NCBI RefSeq assembly: GCF_963966145.1
Contig: NC_091047.1
Location: 24,366,001 to 24,430,000 of the forward strand
Reading direction: 5' to 3'
Length of the DNA: 64,000 nucleotides
From: Tenebrio molitor
Lineage: Eukaryota; Arthropoda; Insecta; Coleoptera; Tenebrionidae
Shown: positions 47,073-58,728 of the stretch, piece by piece
Position numbering within the stretch: the first letter of the stretch is position 1
How the letters are laid out: every line of letters starts with the position of its first letter
Translations under genes and position numbers: made by a program
Notes under the pieces: generated by a model
What the model saw: the letters and a program-made list of their open reading frames with translations, nothing else
What the model was told of the DNA's origin: nothing
The model's database searches: none

Positions 47073-47873
47073 TAGCGTTAGTTCAACAGTGTTATTGTTT
47101 TATAGGTAATGCAAACATATTTCAAAATCTTAAACAGTTCTTGAAAAATCTTGGTGAAATAAATTTAATAATTCCAGAAAAAAAATTGAAGATTTAACAG
47201 TTTCCTCAAAAAGACAAAATAATACATAAATATGTACCTAGTTACATTTAACTTAAATTATCTGGATATGATGTCAATAATACGATTTTAAAACATGCTG
47301 GTTTCTCATGACGGTATTTAGTTCAGAATCAAAGTAAAGAACTATAGGTAGTGTTTATTAGCATAATATCTAAAGTAAATTTAACATAACCTTGTTTACG
47401 TAACATTAGTTAACGAGTCCTTAACAGAAATAATATAAGATACATAAATCATGGATCCTTCATGGGATCTTGTGTTACACATTGTGTGTCTAATCAAGAG
47501 TAATTTTTTGTTTATTTTTCGAGTGTTATATTGAGGGTTGGGTTGCATTTTTACCTGGTCAGGCTCGTCATCTTATATGAATAATCCTGTATAGTTTATA
47601 TTATGAACTATGTAGCTGTCACTGCTGTCAAATTTAACTTCCAATTTATGAGAGCGTCTTAGTTTTTCATTTTACCCGCGGCTTCGGCCGCAAATTTCAG
47701 AATGTTTTAAAATTATGTCTCTACTTTCATGTATTGTGATAAACGCAGTAATTTCAATATGAAGTTTGTCTTTTTACGAAAAATAATTAAAACTTTACTG
47801 TAGACTACTTTTTTCTTCGACTATATAAACAAAAAGATCAATATGATAAGAAACTAACACTATGATCACTTAC
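46155..47873. other. AT-rich intronic DNA; (TA)n tract and a solitary TIR-like end
   Basis: A dinucleotide TA tract of about 24 bp lies at 47043-47066. CGTGAAATACCCTGTATA near 46951-46968 looks like a solo TIR end. No coding relic was seen in this stretch. Confidence 0.45.
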
Positions 47874-48083
47874 CAATTCATGAAAATACGCCAACATAAC
47901 ACTTTTATTTTCAGTTGTAACCTTATTTAGATCCTCCTATTGTTTGATTGTCTCGTTTGATTTCAGATACCTGCCTTTTGATTTTTCCGGTATAAAGCTA
48001 TTCGAAGCTTGTTCTGCTTCATTTAAGACATCTTCCGGTAAAACACAATCATTCAACACATTTTGCGAAATTGCTACTTTCAT
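47874..48083 (-). pseudogene. Crypton-like tyrosine-recombinase N-terminal exon relic
   Basis: From Met at 48083 the minus strand reads MKVAISQNVLNDCVLPEDVL, then NEAEQASNSFIPEKSKGRYL. After an in-frame TAG (47937-47939) it continues with EDLNKVTTENKSVMLAYFHE L, immediately followed by a consensus donor GTAAGT (from 47873). The pattern 'IPEKSk.rY' followed by 'en..vLaYF.EL' is the N-terminal, SAM-like part of Crypton-type recombinases and of the host genes derived from them. The catalytic R..H.R..Y part is not here. The TAG argues for a dead copy. The retained splice donor suggests the source gene was spliced. Confidence 0.55.
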
Positions 48084-48610
48084 AAACAACCAAATGTAAC
48101 TATGACACCTGAACATATCATGCAAACGCGATTTCCAACTCGAAAAAACTGTTTTTGTGCTTAACAGGCTTAAAAATGATAATAGGGGTTGCTTTTTGTG
48201 GGTGTCAAGCGGCGAAGGTGACGATATACTCAGAGGATGAAATAGGGGTGAAGCGGCGAAGGTGGGGGTATTTCCAACTCGAAAAAACTGTCTTTTTTTC
48301 TTAACAGGATTGAAAATGGTAGTAGTGGTTGGTTTTTGTAAAATTAAAGTAGACAGTAATTTTCTTCTTGTTTTGAAGATCAAGTGTACAAAATTTCATC
48401 AAGATCGGAGTAAAACTGTAGATTTGCATACAAAATATACAAACAGACATTCAGTTTTATATGTATTTAGATTTTTGTTTAAAACATTTTTTTTTCAAAT
48501 CCGATACTCAATATTGGTTGGTTTATTCAAGTGACCGAAAGGCATTTACGACAGAAAGTTATTTTCGAAACGATTGCAAGATCAACAGTGAGTGGTGTCG
48601 GTTAGCTAAA

Positions 48611-48877
48611 TGTATTGTAGTTTCAAATTGGTTGTAGGTCGTAAAATTTTATTGGATATAATGAGCGATTAACGGGCACAATGGTTGGGTTTGAAAAGGT
48701 TGGAAAGCGGCGCGTGCCGTTTGCCGTACAATGCAAATATACCAAATGTACAATACAACCCTGCTTAAAATATTACCTGCTAGTGGTAAACTAGGATTTA
48801 TAAGCCCCGCAAGATCTTTAACTTAAAGTACCATAAAATTTTACGACCTACAACCAAATTGAAACTACAGTAATACA
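48611..48877. mobile_element. TIR element with about 43-bp TIRs
   Basis: TGTATTGTAGTTTCAAATTG then GTTGTAGGTCGTAAAATTTTAT pairs with the complement ending at 48877 (one or two differences plus a small gap). The interior includes a short GC-richer segment, GGTTGGAAAGCGGCGCGTGC. It is non-coding. Confidence 0.8.
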
Positions 48878-49056
48878 TTATACAGGATATGCGTTCTAGA
48901 ATGTTTCAAGGCATTTTTGGTCAGATGTTTAATTAGACGCTCGATATAACGTGTGAAACTAAAATAAATAATATTACTTTCTTTTTATTAAAAAAAAACC
49001 CTTTGAAAATAGTCTTCTTAGAAATCATGACGAAATAATTTTATTTGAAAAATTAA

Positions 49057-49212
49057 GGGCCAGTTTACACAAGCGAAATTAAGTTAATCGTAATCAAATG
49101 CGAGATTAACTGAACACAGATTAAACCAATCGAAGTTTCGGATTCATGGGTTAATCGCGCATTACAATTTAATTCGAATTAAATATTTAATTCTTTTTCT
49201 ATAAACTGGCCC
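49057..49212. mobile_element. Short MITE with GGGCCAGTTTA ends, 156 bp
   Basis: GGGCCAGTTTA at the left and TAAACTGGCCC at the right are exact inverted repeats of 11 bp. The interior is full of imperfect GATTAA/TTAATC inverted words. TAA precedes and TAG follows, so a 3-bp target duplication is possible but not clean. The style is Harbinger- or hAT-like. Confidence 0.6.
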
Positions 49213-49553
49213 TAGGGTTATTAAAATTGTATTCATACTTTCTTCAATTAAAAAATATAAATAATACATATCGAAGTAGCACCTCCTAACATCTAGGTAT
49301 AGTCGGGTCGACCTACGGATGTAATGGATGTAGCTATAAAACCGCCCCCTAGTGGCCACGATGTGTAAACAAGATCTTGCGATTGGCTCATTCAAAAACT
49401 GCGGATATTCTAAAAAAACCGATGTACACTGTCAAAAATTACGTGACGACAATTGCATGACATTCGCATTTTCATGTTTGTTTTTCGTAAATTTTTTTAA
49501 TTTAACTCACAAAATAGTCTTTTTCTATTTGTTTCAAAATACGTACATATATA

Positions 49554-50009
49554 CGGGGTGATTAAGAAGGACTGTTTGAGTTGGCAATACAATAAATTAA
49601 GAATATTTTTTATTTGGCAAGACTGCAGCCGAATATATTTTGTTGATTTATTTGACAGATATCTGACGTAACATCACAATGACAAACTGGTAGGTTATGA
49701 GAGTAAAAATTAACGGTAAAAAAAAATTAAACTTGAAATACAGTACAATTAAATTAACTAAGAGAAATGCTCGAAGTGCTCGCTATTTTGTTTCTAATGC
49801 TCTAAACTAAACATAAATTAACTCTTCATTTCAGGTTCTTGACAGATTCACCAGCATGTTTAATTTAATTTGAAATGTCAAATGCTATTTGTCAATGATG
49901 CGTCTGTCGGTGTAAAGCTGTCAACAACTGGAAGTTAGCTTCAGTTGTATTATCTATTTAAAAATAAAATTCGGTATTACCAATAAAACTGTCCTTCTTA
50001 ATCACCCCG
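49554..50009. mobile_element. MITE family T, copy 2 (456 bp), intact ends, TA-flanked
   Basis: Left CGGGGTGATTAAGAAGGACT then GTTTGAGTTGG; the right end is complementary (GTCCTTCTTAATCACCCCG). TA is at 49552-49553 and 50010-50011. It is homologous to 44395-44771 along most of its length, with additional sequence at about 49770-49840. Confidence 0.88.
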
Positions 50010-51119
50010 TACAAACAATGATGGATCGTGATGGATTGTTCTTCGCTGAAAACTACCATCGAAGCAATAGAGAAACTATTACACACCGGTGGAGGTTGTA
50101 TTTTAAATATTTTCAAAGTACGTCAGGAAAACAACTTTACAAAACGGATTTTCTACATAATTCTTACAATATAAAGTCAACTTATTGCTTCAATAGAGTG
50201 CGGAGAAATGGTGAAGTCTGCACTTCAGTGACGGTAACATTTTTTTCAGCCTTAATAAATCGCACTAGAGTGTTATAATAACGATAAGGAACTTGCTTCA
50301 TTGTGAAACTGGCTTCGGTGTATACCGTTCTGCGCAATTAGCTCCACACCATTTTGTTTTATTATTATATCTGTTCAGCGACCTGACTTTAGTTTGCACA
50401 AGTCAAAATACTGTAATAAATTCTTGCAAGAAGTTTCGTAATAATTGATATCATATAGTTGTAAAACAATTATTTAATAATTTTGTTCTGTATTCGTCAA
50501 GATAACGTCTTGTAATTTTCATTTTTCAAGGTAACATTTGAATTGGAATAATACAATTTAAATCTGCAAAATTATAAAAAGATAACAGTCTCATTAGAAA
50601 AACTCGAAAATATGATTTTACAATTCTTTGCTACTTAAAAAAACCATTAATAGATTTATCCACAACTCTTATGTATATTATGAAGACATAATAATTTTAT
50701 TTTGATAAAATATATTTTTTTTTAATTATTATACTAATTTCAGATATATTACGAGACTCATATGTCATGTCATAAGCCACTAGTGTTTTATTAAATCACT
50801 TATTGGCATTGTCATCAACAACATTGACATTAACAGACATACATAACCTTATTAACTTGATCAAATTTTACTTTGCTAATTTTATTATTGGATTAGTGGA
50901 TTTTTCCTCTATTCTACAAGCTTCTCCTTGAATCCTCTTTGCAATATCAATTTTATTATTTCCCCGACAGTGGACAACTTCCATGCAGCATGGCTTGTGA
51001 TGCTCGTAATATCCCGCGTATACCAATAAAATTGCCCGAAATGTCTCATACTGTAATTAGTGTAAAATCAAGAAAGAAGCATGTAATTTAAACAAATATT
51101 CAAAATATTCAAATATTCA
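50010..51119. other. Intronic DNA; possible minus-strand exon-like stretch at 51050-50875
   Basis: Most is AT-rich. On the minus strand an acceptor-like CTAATTACAG near 51054 is followed by an open stretch of about 58 codons (FRAILLVYAGYYEHHKPCC, then RGNNKIDIAKRIQGEACRIE) ending in a stop. I do not recognise it. It may be the remainder of the transposon gene whose fragment lies upstream at 51527-51120. Confidence 0.3.
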
Positions 51120-51527
51120 AAAAAAAGAATCACCTTCACCATCAAGTATTTTTCTTCTGCTATCAAAAATGGTTCGATATGTTCAGTTTCAAGAATCTCT
51201 GCTTTTTTCTGTTTGTAAATAGGTACGTTTTTCACATAAGCCTACCATATTTTGGCATACTTATCTAGTTTTTCACATTTAGAGTTGCCTTCATCATCGA
51301 ATATTTTGCACACATTGACGAAATTATCTATTCATATTAACATTTAAAAAATATGCCAGCAGGACATCTTCACTCGTTGCTGTTACAGTTCTGTTTCCTC
51401 TCCAGCCGTTAAACTCGGTGAATTCTTATTCGTAGACCCCCTTATAGACTTTATCGGCATCATATGCAAAATCGCTTCTTGCGTTTCTTCAATTATTTCT
51501 GCAGAAATACACTTATTTTCTTTCATT
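51120..51527 (-). pseudogene. Crypton-like tyrosine-recombinase N-terminal relic
   Basis: From Met near 51527 the minus strand reads MKENKCISAEIIEETQEAIL, then HMMPIKS. After a frame change it gives YDADKVYKGVYE, EFTEFNGW and ATSEDVLLAYFLNV. After further breaks it gives CAKYSMMKATLNVKN and KNVPIYKQKKAEILETEHIE, then PFLIAEEKYLMVKV. This block order (core-binding region, 'SEDVLLAYF', 'YSM.K.TL', 'kKa..l....i..FL....d.kyL..K') is that of Crypton-type recombinases. Several stops and shifts make it dead, and the catalytic domain is absent. It is a different copy from 47874-48083. Confidence 0.68.
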
Positions 51528-51743
51528 TTTCAAACATGAATTTTTCACAAATTTTACACGATTCGATAAACAATGTTTTGGGGAACTAGCGGAAGTAACG
51601 TCAAGCCTCATGATCCATCTTCTTCGGCGTAATGTCAAGTTACGGATTGTGGATAGCATGTTGTATATTAATTACTCTTGCGTCTTATGCCATCTGAGAC
51701 ACTCAAAAAAAAACACTGGACCTTCCGTCTCAGTCTAAAATTT

Positions 51744-51975
51744 CTTTTTTGTTCGATACTGTCAGAATTTGAGAATTTTCTCTTGTGTGAACGGATTTTG
51801 ATAAATGTCACAGCTTGTCAGAACGAAACGTCAAGCTAATTTTAAAAATCTTAAGCGATTTGGAGCCTTTAAGGGGCTCGTCGAACAAAAAAACTTTGTA
51901 TTCAACTCGTTCATGTGTAAATTGGGCTCTTTATGGCACTCGTGAGCCCAGTTTACACACTACTATTTTGTTTCT
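51744..51975 (+). repeat. Interspersed repeat family R, copy 2
   Basis: This is a plus-orientation copy sharing the TCAGAATTTGAGAATTTTCT, GTGTGAACGGATTTTGATAA and AAGGGGCTCGTCGAACAAAA words with the copies at 11037-11247 and 57838-58085. The open frame inside is a shadow. Confidence 0.82.
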
Positions 51976-52010
51976 TAGAAGCCTAATAAAACACGCGTAT
52001 AATAAATATA

Positions 52011-52099
52011 GGGGGTTCATTTAAATTTATCCTCAAAGTAGGCGTTGAAGAGTCAGTTGTGAACGCACCACGGATTACAGATCACGGACCAGCTGTTTA
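52011..52099 (+). mobile_element. Half copy of the TIR element at 54428-54601
   Basis: GTTCATTTAAATTTATCCTC then AAAGTAGGCGTTGAAGAGTC and GATCACGGACCAGCTGTTTAA match the left two-thirds of 54428-54601. The right TIR is missing. Confidence 0.75.
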
Positions 52100-54427
52100 A
52101 ATGTAACCTCACTTTTTGCGTTGTTTGTGTTTTTACTATAGTAAATTCATTTTTGTAATGACAATTACTACATTTAGTAACTTTTGTCTTGTTGACACAC
52201 CTTTTTACCGCGAATTTGGGCTTTTAAAAAGTTGGGTTATGGGTCATGTCATTTGCTTCTACAATTTTGCACTTTTTCATTACCTCGTTCTATCCAGTTC
52301 TATTTTTCTTTCAAACAAATAAAATTTAAATCTTAACAAGACTAGTGGGAAAGCTTCGCACGTTTGCAAGAGCTTTTTTGAACGTCGCCACTTAATCACT
52401 CTGAATTTTGTTTATCCGTTCGATCGCAATCAAGATAGCCATCACGGCGAATGATTCACAGTTCAGGAAATAATTCAATTAATTAATTACCAGCTACGTG
52501 AACCTAATTAAACATTACAAAATCCTGTTACACGACATTAAGTCGACCAGATACATATGCAAAAATGTTAATAGTTACGGTAAGGTAGCCATTCCGGAAG
52601 TGCAGCGCTATTATTACGAACGTTCTGGTTTAAAAGTTTTATAAATTTAAGTCCCACTTAACTGTTTCCAATTAATTGCGCTGCAGGGACTCCGATTCGA
52701 TTTAGCTCATCCACGCCAAAAAACTGCTCATTAGAATTCATCGTGGTCTTTTACATCCTGTAACAGTTCATGTTTTATTTGGCAACATCGAAAATGTCGA
52801 ATTAAATTGTTGTTAATTACCACGTGAGAAAAATATCACGGAGACTGTTTCTTTTTCGATGTTGCCGATCCAAAACACGATGTTTGCGATCTTTTTCTAG
52901 ATGCTCACTCCACCGTAACAATCTTTGCAGCCGGCGATAATTCACATCGTGATGAAATCCAATCGCGTTATGTAAAGTGACGCAAAGAATTTATATTTAA
53001 TTATGCTTCAACGGAATTTTTTTCCTTGTTCATTTAAAAACATAAACGTAAATCACTAATTATCCAGCGTTAATTGTCGGTAGATACCTAAGAAGGTGCG
53101 ATTATTTTAGCCAATATGGTAGTGACCGATGAAGAAAGTAGATTCTTGCTTGTCGGTGAAATAATGAGGTCTAGAGGAACTAAATAGTTTTCTGCTCATA
53201 AATAAATTTTCGTTGGTAATTGTGCACTAGATACTGATTATCCTTAAAGCTGACGCCGCGGAGACGCAGCTTTCACAAGAAGGTCAGTTCGAGGAAACAA
53301 AAGTGAGAAGTGGATCGGTGTTCACTTGAAGAATATTTGTACATACATTGTTTACTGAACGGTAATTTAATAAGTAAAGGGATAGAATGTGAGTCAAGGT
53401 TGTCTGGATTATTTTGCTCGGAGACTCGTCCAAAGAAAGGACAAGCGGATACGAAAGTCCTGTGTTTAGCGTAACCATTTTTACAAAGGCATCAATGTTG
53501 GGCTAAAGTTTCTGCAACGTAAAGAGTGAAGCAAGTTTTATTTTTCAAATACATATTCACCATTATATTCAATACATTCGATGAAACCAGTCATCAAGAC
53601 AAAAATTGTACTCTTTCTTTTATTAATTTCAGTACCAAGATAGTATCTGGTCTAAATGTTAGCTCTCGACCATCAAATTAAAGTTACCATTTAACTTAAA
53701 CCATATAATTTCTGTTAACTTTTTTGAGGAGTTGCTTAAAGAGAGAAAAGGAAAAAATTGCTGCAATATTACTACGAGTATTAAGTAGGTAAACATTTAA
53801 GTTATTCAGTGACATAAACCGTACAATCGAAATTATTTACTCTTTAAATTTTGTACCAGATCTTAGATAATTATAACCAGACCAATCCAGATCCCACAAT
53901 TTTTTTTTTGTTGCGTACTAAATATCCAAAACCTTGCGGGGTACGTTTTTTTTTATGGTATTTGCAGCTTCTTCTTCCGCCATCACAAACATTAAACGCT
54001 TTAATGAAATGACTCATGTATTTATGTTCAACATAACAATTTGTCTTGACACACAAGTAATTATCCAAGATTTTGAAAACAGCAATCACTTTAATTCTTG
54101 TAATTGCTACTTCTTATAATCCTGTATGTGATTAAGTTACCATTTTTTTTTTCGTCAGTTTTCTTCAGTGAGACCAGAAATTGGTCTTACTTCATGTAAA
54201 TCGTCACTAAGGGAAGCCTTCTCACATTGTATCAGTTGTAAAGAGTTCTTGCACAAAAAATAATTGTATAAAAATGTTTCTCCTCTTGGCATTTGTTGCG
54301 ATCACCGATTTTACGATTTTGTAGAAATCTAACAGTTGCTGCAACCAAATTATAACTGTAAATGTACAAAACAGAGGTTAATGCAATAGATGTAACTAAT
54401 AAAAAAATATCAAAAAGGAACTATGTA
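52100..54427. other. Intronic DNA; balanced-composition island at about 52380-52960
   Basis: The island (for example CCGTTCGATCGCAATCAAGATA) has higher complexity than the neighbouring AT-rich DNA and contains no repeat or open frame. It is a candidate regulatory element. From 52960 to 54427 nothing was recognised. Confidence 0.35.
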
Positions 54428-54601
54428 TCGGGTGTTCATTTAAATTTCCGGTCAAAGTTGGCGTTGAAGAGTCGATTGTGAACGCACTACGGATTACGGA
54501 TCACGGATCAGCTGTTTAAATCTTATGTTTTTGCACAAGTGGTGCGTTGACAATCGACTCTTCAACGCCAACTTTGAAGATAAATTTAAATGAACGCACG
54601 A
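54428..54601. mobile_element. TIR element (MITE), TA-flanked, 174 bp
   Basis: TCGGGTGTTCATTTAAATTT with AGTTGGCGTTGAAGAGTCGA on the left pairs with the right arm ending GAACGCACGA. The arms are about 60 bp. TA is at 54426-54427 and 54602-54603. Its termini resemble those of 825-1188. Confidence 0.87.
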
Positions 54602-55033
54602 TATATCTAAAACAAATAACAATGTTGCGATATCACAATGACCATTGCAATTCTGATAATAAACAATTATAATAAAACGCAAATTCATTTATCTGCACTG
54701 TTGAATTTAATTGAAAATTTTCAATTAATTGTGTTACTTCACGCTTTAATGTACCTAATGGTATCAAGATGGTCCAAAATAATTTCCGATATTTTTTGTT
54801 AAACTTTTTTAAGTATTCTCTAACAATGAACGATTATTTCTTTTAAAGTATTTAAATTGTTTCTATTTAAAATATCAACTTTTGTCATTTAAAAAAACAT
54901 ATTCGAAGTATACTGCTATTGAAAGATTAGTTACATCGTCAAGATAAGAAAAAAGTGAGAGTAGTACAGACAATGTCTTATTTAAACAGAAGATTGTTTT
55001 TGAGAAAATAAACAATTTATTTGTTAATGCTTG

Positions 55034-55460
55034 TTAAGTCATTTTGTAATTGAAATCGAATGGACCACCTGGTGTTAAAACTGTAACAATTTGTTGATTC
55101 CCTTTTTCCACCAAATACTTTTGATTAGCAGCAGCCACTTTAGCAAATCTAATTCATACCGCAAAATTTCCTTCGCTTAGTCCATGGTCTCCATTTGCTA
55201 CGAAGGCGTAGGTTCTTCATCTAATACTTCTTATGGATTACTTGCTGCAACGAGATCTTTGAACAAAGATATTTTATTACCACTCCCATCTTGATTTGAT
55301 CCACATCACCAATAAATGATTGAAATGGATGTCGCCGAAAATAATCATCAACCCGTTGGTTGCTGAAAGCTTCTGAAAAAAAATTGTAATTTCGTCGATC
55401 GATTCCAAAAGCAACCCGGATTTCCACCGAGTTTACAAAAAAAGCATCAGCTCTTATCGA
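55034..55460 (-). pseudogene. Unidentified degenerate coding relic
   Basis: The minus strand contains three protein-like stretches in successive frames: RADAFFVNSVEIRVAFGIDR then SFIGDVDQIKMG (about 55450-55285); GNKISLFKDLVAASNP, stop, EVLDEEPT (about 55283-55213); and YAFVANGDHGLSEGNFAV, stop, IRFAKVAAANQKYLVEKGNQ then QIVTVLTPGGPFDFNYKMT (about 55208-55037, stop TAA at 55034-55036). The order and composition suggest the C-terminal part of one protein broken by two frameshifts and two stops. I do not recognise the family. A mobile-element or virus-derived structural protein and an ordinary processed pseudogene are both possible. Confidence 0.45.
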
Positions 55461-57125
55461 TAAGTGGGCCAGTGGCGGCGAGGGTCGTCTACCAACAAAG
55501 AGAAAGACTCAAGGATACTACACGAGACATCTTTTTCAATTTTCGGCCTCCATATACGGCAGGCGCTCATTATAAAGGTAAAATCGCTATCGACGGGTTA
55601 TCGACAACATCCATTACGGACACCTGATCAAAAGGAAAACCTCTTCGGATCCTTGTTCTAAGCCTACAGGTGATATTTGTCCACCTCCCCGGCGATAATG
55701 ACAGTTCTCGAGCATCGATAAAAACCCGGAGGAATAAATTTGGGTAGGTCACACACCCACACCGCTTCGGAGTGAAATTTCAAGGGTGGTGGGTGTTTTC
55801 GCACGAAATTTTCATAAAAATTGTGAGAGAATGCAATTTACAATTCGGCCTTCCGACCTACGATTACGCATTTACAAATGGGCCATCGACGTGGATTTCC
55901 AGTTCTCGACAGCCTCGAAGCCCCCGACTTGGTGTTATGCAATTTTAAGCACACCTACGGCTGACGACCCGACACTCGCAGCCCGATTTGGAAGCGCTGC
56001 CTGTTATGACGTACACTTACGTCACGAACGAACTACATAATATTTTTCGTGGAAGGATTTGTCACGTTTCGCGCAAAACGGCGGCAGGATCTGTTTGTTC
56101 CGGCAGAAGTCCTGTAAGGAGGTGCAGGATGCGCGACTCGCCCGCGCTGCACAAATTCGAAGCCGAAGTAGGTCTGCCGTGATTAAGAGACCCACCGATT
56201 GCGGCTGTAATTTAAAATTAAAGTGCATCGCTGTGTGGCTAAGTCGTTTCCGTGTCCCACCATTATTTTCTTCTGCCGTACAGGCACGTTCTCATAACAT
56301 AATAAGGCAATTAACACACTTCTGCCCCTTCCGATCGCTACACTCGCAAGATTACCATTGTGATGTAACAATTAAGTCGACCTTATCGTCCGACCAATTT
56401 ATCCAAACTTTGACACGATATTATTTAATTCTCTGGCAAGGAATTCCCACAATAAATTGTTATAGGTAGCAAATTATTACATTATTGTCCGCCGTGCTTG
56501 TTAGAGCGGTGATTTAATGATCAGTTTCAGGTTGTAGTGACAGAACTTTATACGGTAGAACTTTAATGGGATTTTGATTTATTTAGCCGACCAGTTCATT
56601 ACTAACGCTAATGGGATTAAAACTTTATTTTGGTTGGTGTAGTTTTTTAAACAAAGGCGAATAACCGTTTATTTAAATGTTTTCTAAACAATACGCTCAA
56701 AGACTTCAGTCCGTCTTGTTTCAAAAAATATTCAGGGTTACTACAAATGTGCATACACCGTATTTGCCTGTGATTTACGTACAGCTCATCCATTATATCT
56801 GAACTGTCAAATTCAAAGTTGGTTAAAATTTACGCGATGTGCGGTGTAACAATCTAGTTACAAAAATGTCATTTGTGTCAAAATGTGAAACAGAAATTAT
56901 GACACCTTTAATAATAATTTATTTATTCATAGACGTATTTTACAGCATCAAGTCAAGATGTTATTAATAATTAGGTATGGAAGGGGATTGTGAGCAAATT
57001 TTATTTACAAAAATTATTGCAAAAGTGAAAAACGAAAGGAGAATTCCGTCAGAATCAGATCACCTGACACGAATGACGTAAAAACTTGTCAAATTTTGAG
57101 ATTTTCATTTGTTATATTATATGTA
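55461..57125. other. Intronic DNA; balanced-composition island at about 55470-56400
   Basis: GC content is raised and several overlapping frames are open on both strands (for example around 56059-56469), as happens in GC-richer DNA. None has a recognisable domain or splice-flanked structure. It is a candidate regulatory region; an undetected exon cannot be excluded. Confidence 0.35.
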
Positions 57126-57483
57126 CTATGGCGGACAATAAATTTAGGCCGGCAAATTTCTGACATTTCAAAAAAGTCAATGCAAGCGACCATTTATTGT
57201 CATTATGACTGATGTGACAGTTTGTCAAACTGAAGGTTTTCAAGCTGTTTGGCGTTTCCTTCGCCTTTTTCGTAACTTACAGATCATGACGCACTAGCAT
57301 AACTGATTTGTAGTAGCACTTCTCTCTGGTGCACGCTTCTTTTCCCAATTTTAATTTTGATTATCGCTGTCACGATGACAAGAATGACAAAAATCGAAAA
57401 TAGGGTTAGTTGAACATAATGCCAGCTTCACATTTTGATGTGAACTCAATGACAGGCCGGCCTAAATTTATTGTCCGCCATAG
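57126..57483. mobile_element. TIR element, TA-flanked, 358 bp
   Basis: CTATGGCGGACAATAAATTT then AGGCCGGC at the left is perfectly complementary to the right end (28 bp). TA is at 57124-57125 and 57484-57485. It is non-coding. Confidence 0.9.
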
Positions 57484-57837
57484 TACCTACCACCACAAAA
57501 AAAAAAAAATTGAATAGGTATTAACGAATAACGACATTTGACGATTCGGATCTATAATGGATGCGCTTTATAGATTTACCGCCTATTCTGGATTTGCAAA
57601 ATTGACATTTGACAGTCCGCGCTTGTCATTTTGCAGTTTTCATTGTTCATCATTTTTCAAACTGTTTATTAACATGCACTGAGTTAGCTAAAACAGCAGA
57701 AGAGTCTTTTTGAAAATTTTCTCGAACATTAGTTTTTGTAGTGAGCAATAAACATTTTGTTTACACCTAAACCTAAACCTAAACACTTTCTTACATTACC
57801 ATCAATGAAAATGATTTATTCCTTGGAATAGAATATG

Positions 57838-58085
57838 TTTTTTGTTCAACACTGTCAGAATTTGAGAATTTTCTCCTGTGTGAACGGATTTTGATAAATG
57901 TTACAACTTGTCAAAACGAAACGTCAAGCTAATTTTAAAGATTTTAAGCTATATAGAGCCTTTAAGGGGCTCGTCGAACAAAAAAACGTTGTATTCAACT
58001 CGTTCTTGTGTAAATAACGAGCGTTTTAAAGGCCCACGAGTGCCAAAAAAGGCCAATTTACACACGAACTCGTTAAATAAACTAC
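57838..58085 (+). repeat. Interspersed repeat family R, copy 3
   Basis: This copy shares the family words with 51744-51975. Its 3' part (GCGTTTTAAAGGCCCACGAG then CAATTTACACACGAACTCGT) extends further than copy 2 and matches the reversed start of copy 1. Confidence 0.82.
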
Positions 58086-58518
58086 TATTATTGTAATGTC
58101 TTACTATTGAAATGAAATAATCAATTGTGCTTTTGTGTGTTTGTTTTGGTCGATATAATTTTCATCAATTGAACAGACGAAATTTGTGACAACTGTTTTT
58201 ATTTTAAATTAAATTATGCTAAACCTTTAGTATAATGTGATAGACGATAGTACAATTATTACGCTATGTCTTGTAGGTGGCAAATTTCACAGTCTTATAT
58301 GATGTTAGAAACAGTTATAATAATCCTACATAAAACATAAAATTGAAATTTGGTTGTGAATCGATAAGGTATAAATTTTAGCGGGATTTCATTATCTTAG
58401 CCCATACTACCTACTTACTTGTGGTCTAGGACAACTCCAAAGCTACCATATCATCTGCAATAGAGTTTAAATGGCATCACGATGAAGTTGTACGGAGCGT
58501 GGAAGCAATCTGTTAGAA

Positions 58519-58728
58519 TAATATGATCAACAAAAAAGGAGAAAAGGTGCAGTTATTGAAAACAAGCGTGCGGCATAACTTAATGAACATGATGGAAAGC
58601 TATTTTTGAAATAGGAACAAAAAACCAACTTTATTTGTTGAAGTTTCTGTAAAACCTGTAAAACGCCGCACGTTTTTACAAGTTTTGTTTTCCATAGTCC
58701 TTTATTTCTTTTTTGTTGATCATATTAC
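58519..58728. mobile_element. MITE family S, copy B (intact ends)
   Basis: TAATATGATCAACAAAAAAG at the left pairs with CTTTTTTGTTGATCATATTA at the right, with CGTGCGGCATAAC versus GCCGCACG inside. The longer relative is at 22453-22783. Confidence 0.82.

Noticed and set aside
47937..48383. 148-codon minus-strand frame as a complete gene
   Set aside because: Only its last third (after 48083) shows family-like sequence. The first part is low-complexity and pyrimidine-tract derived, and the frame ends at a TAG that interrupts the relic.
57766..57785. Three CCTAAA-like units resembling a telomeric repeat
   Set aside because: Only three units, not the canonical insect unit, inside an intron with no array. 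Treated as chance.
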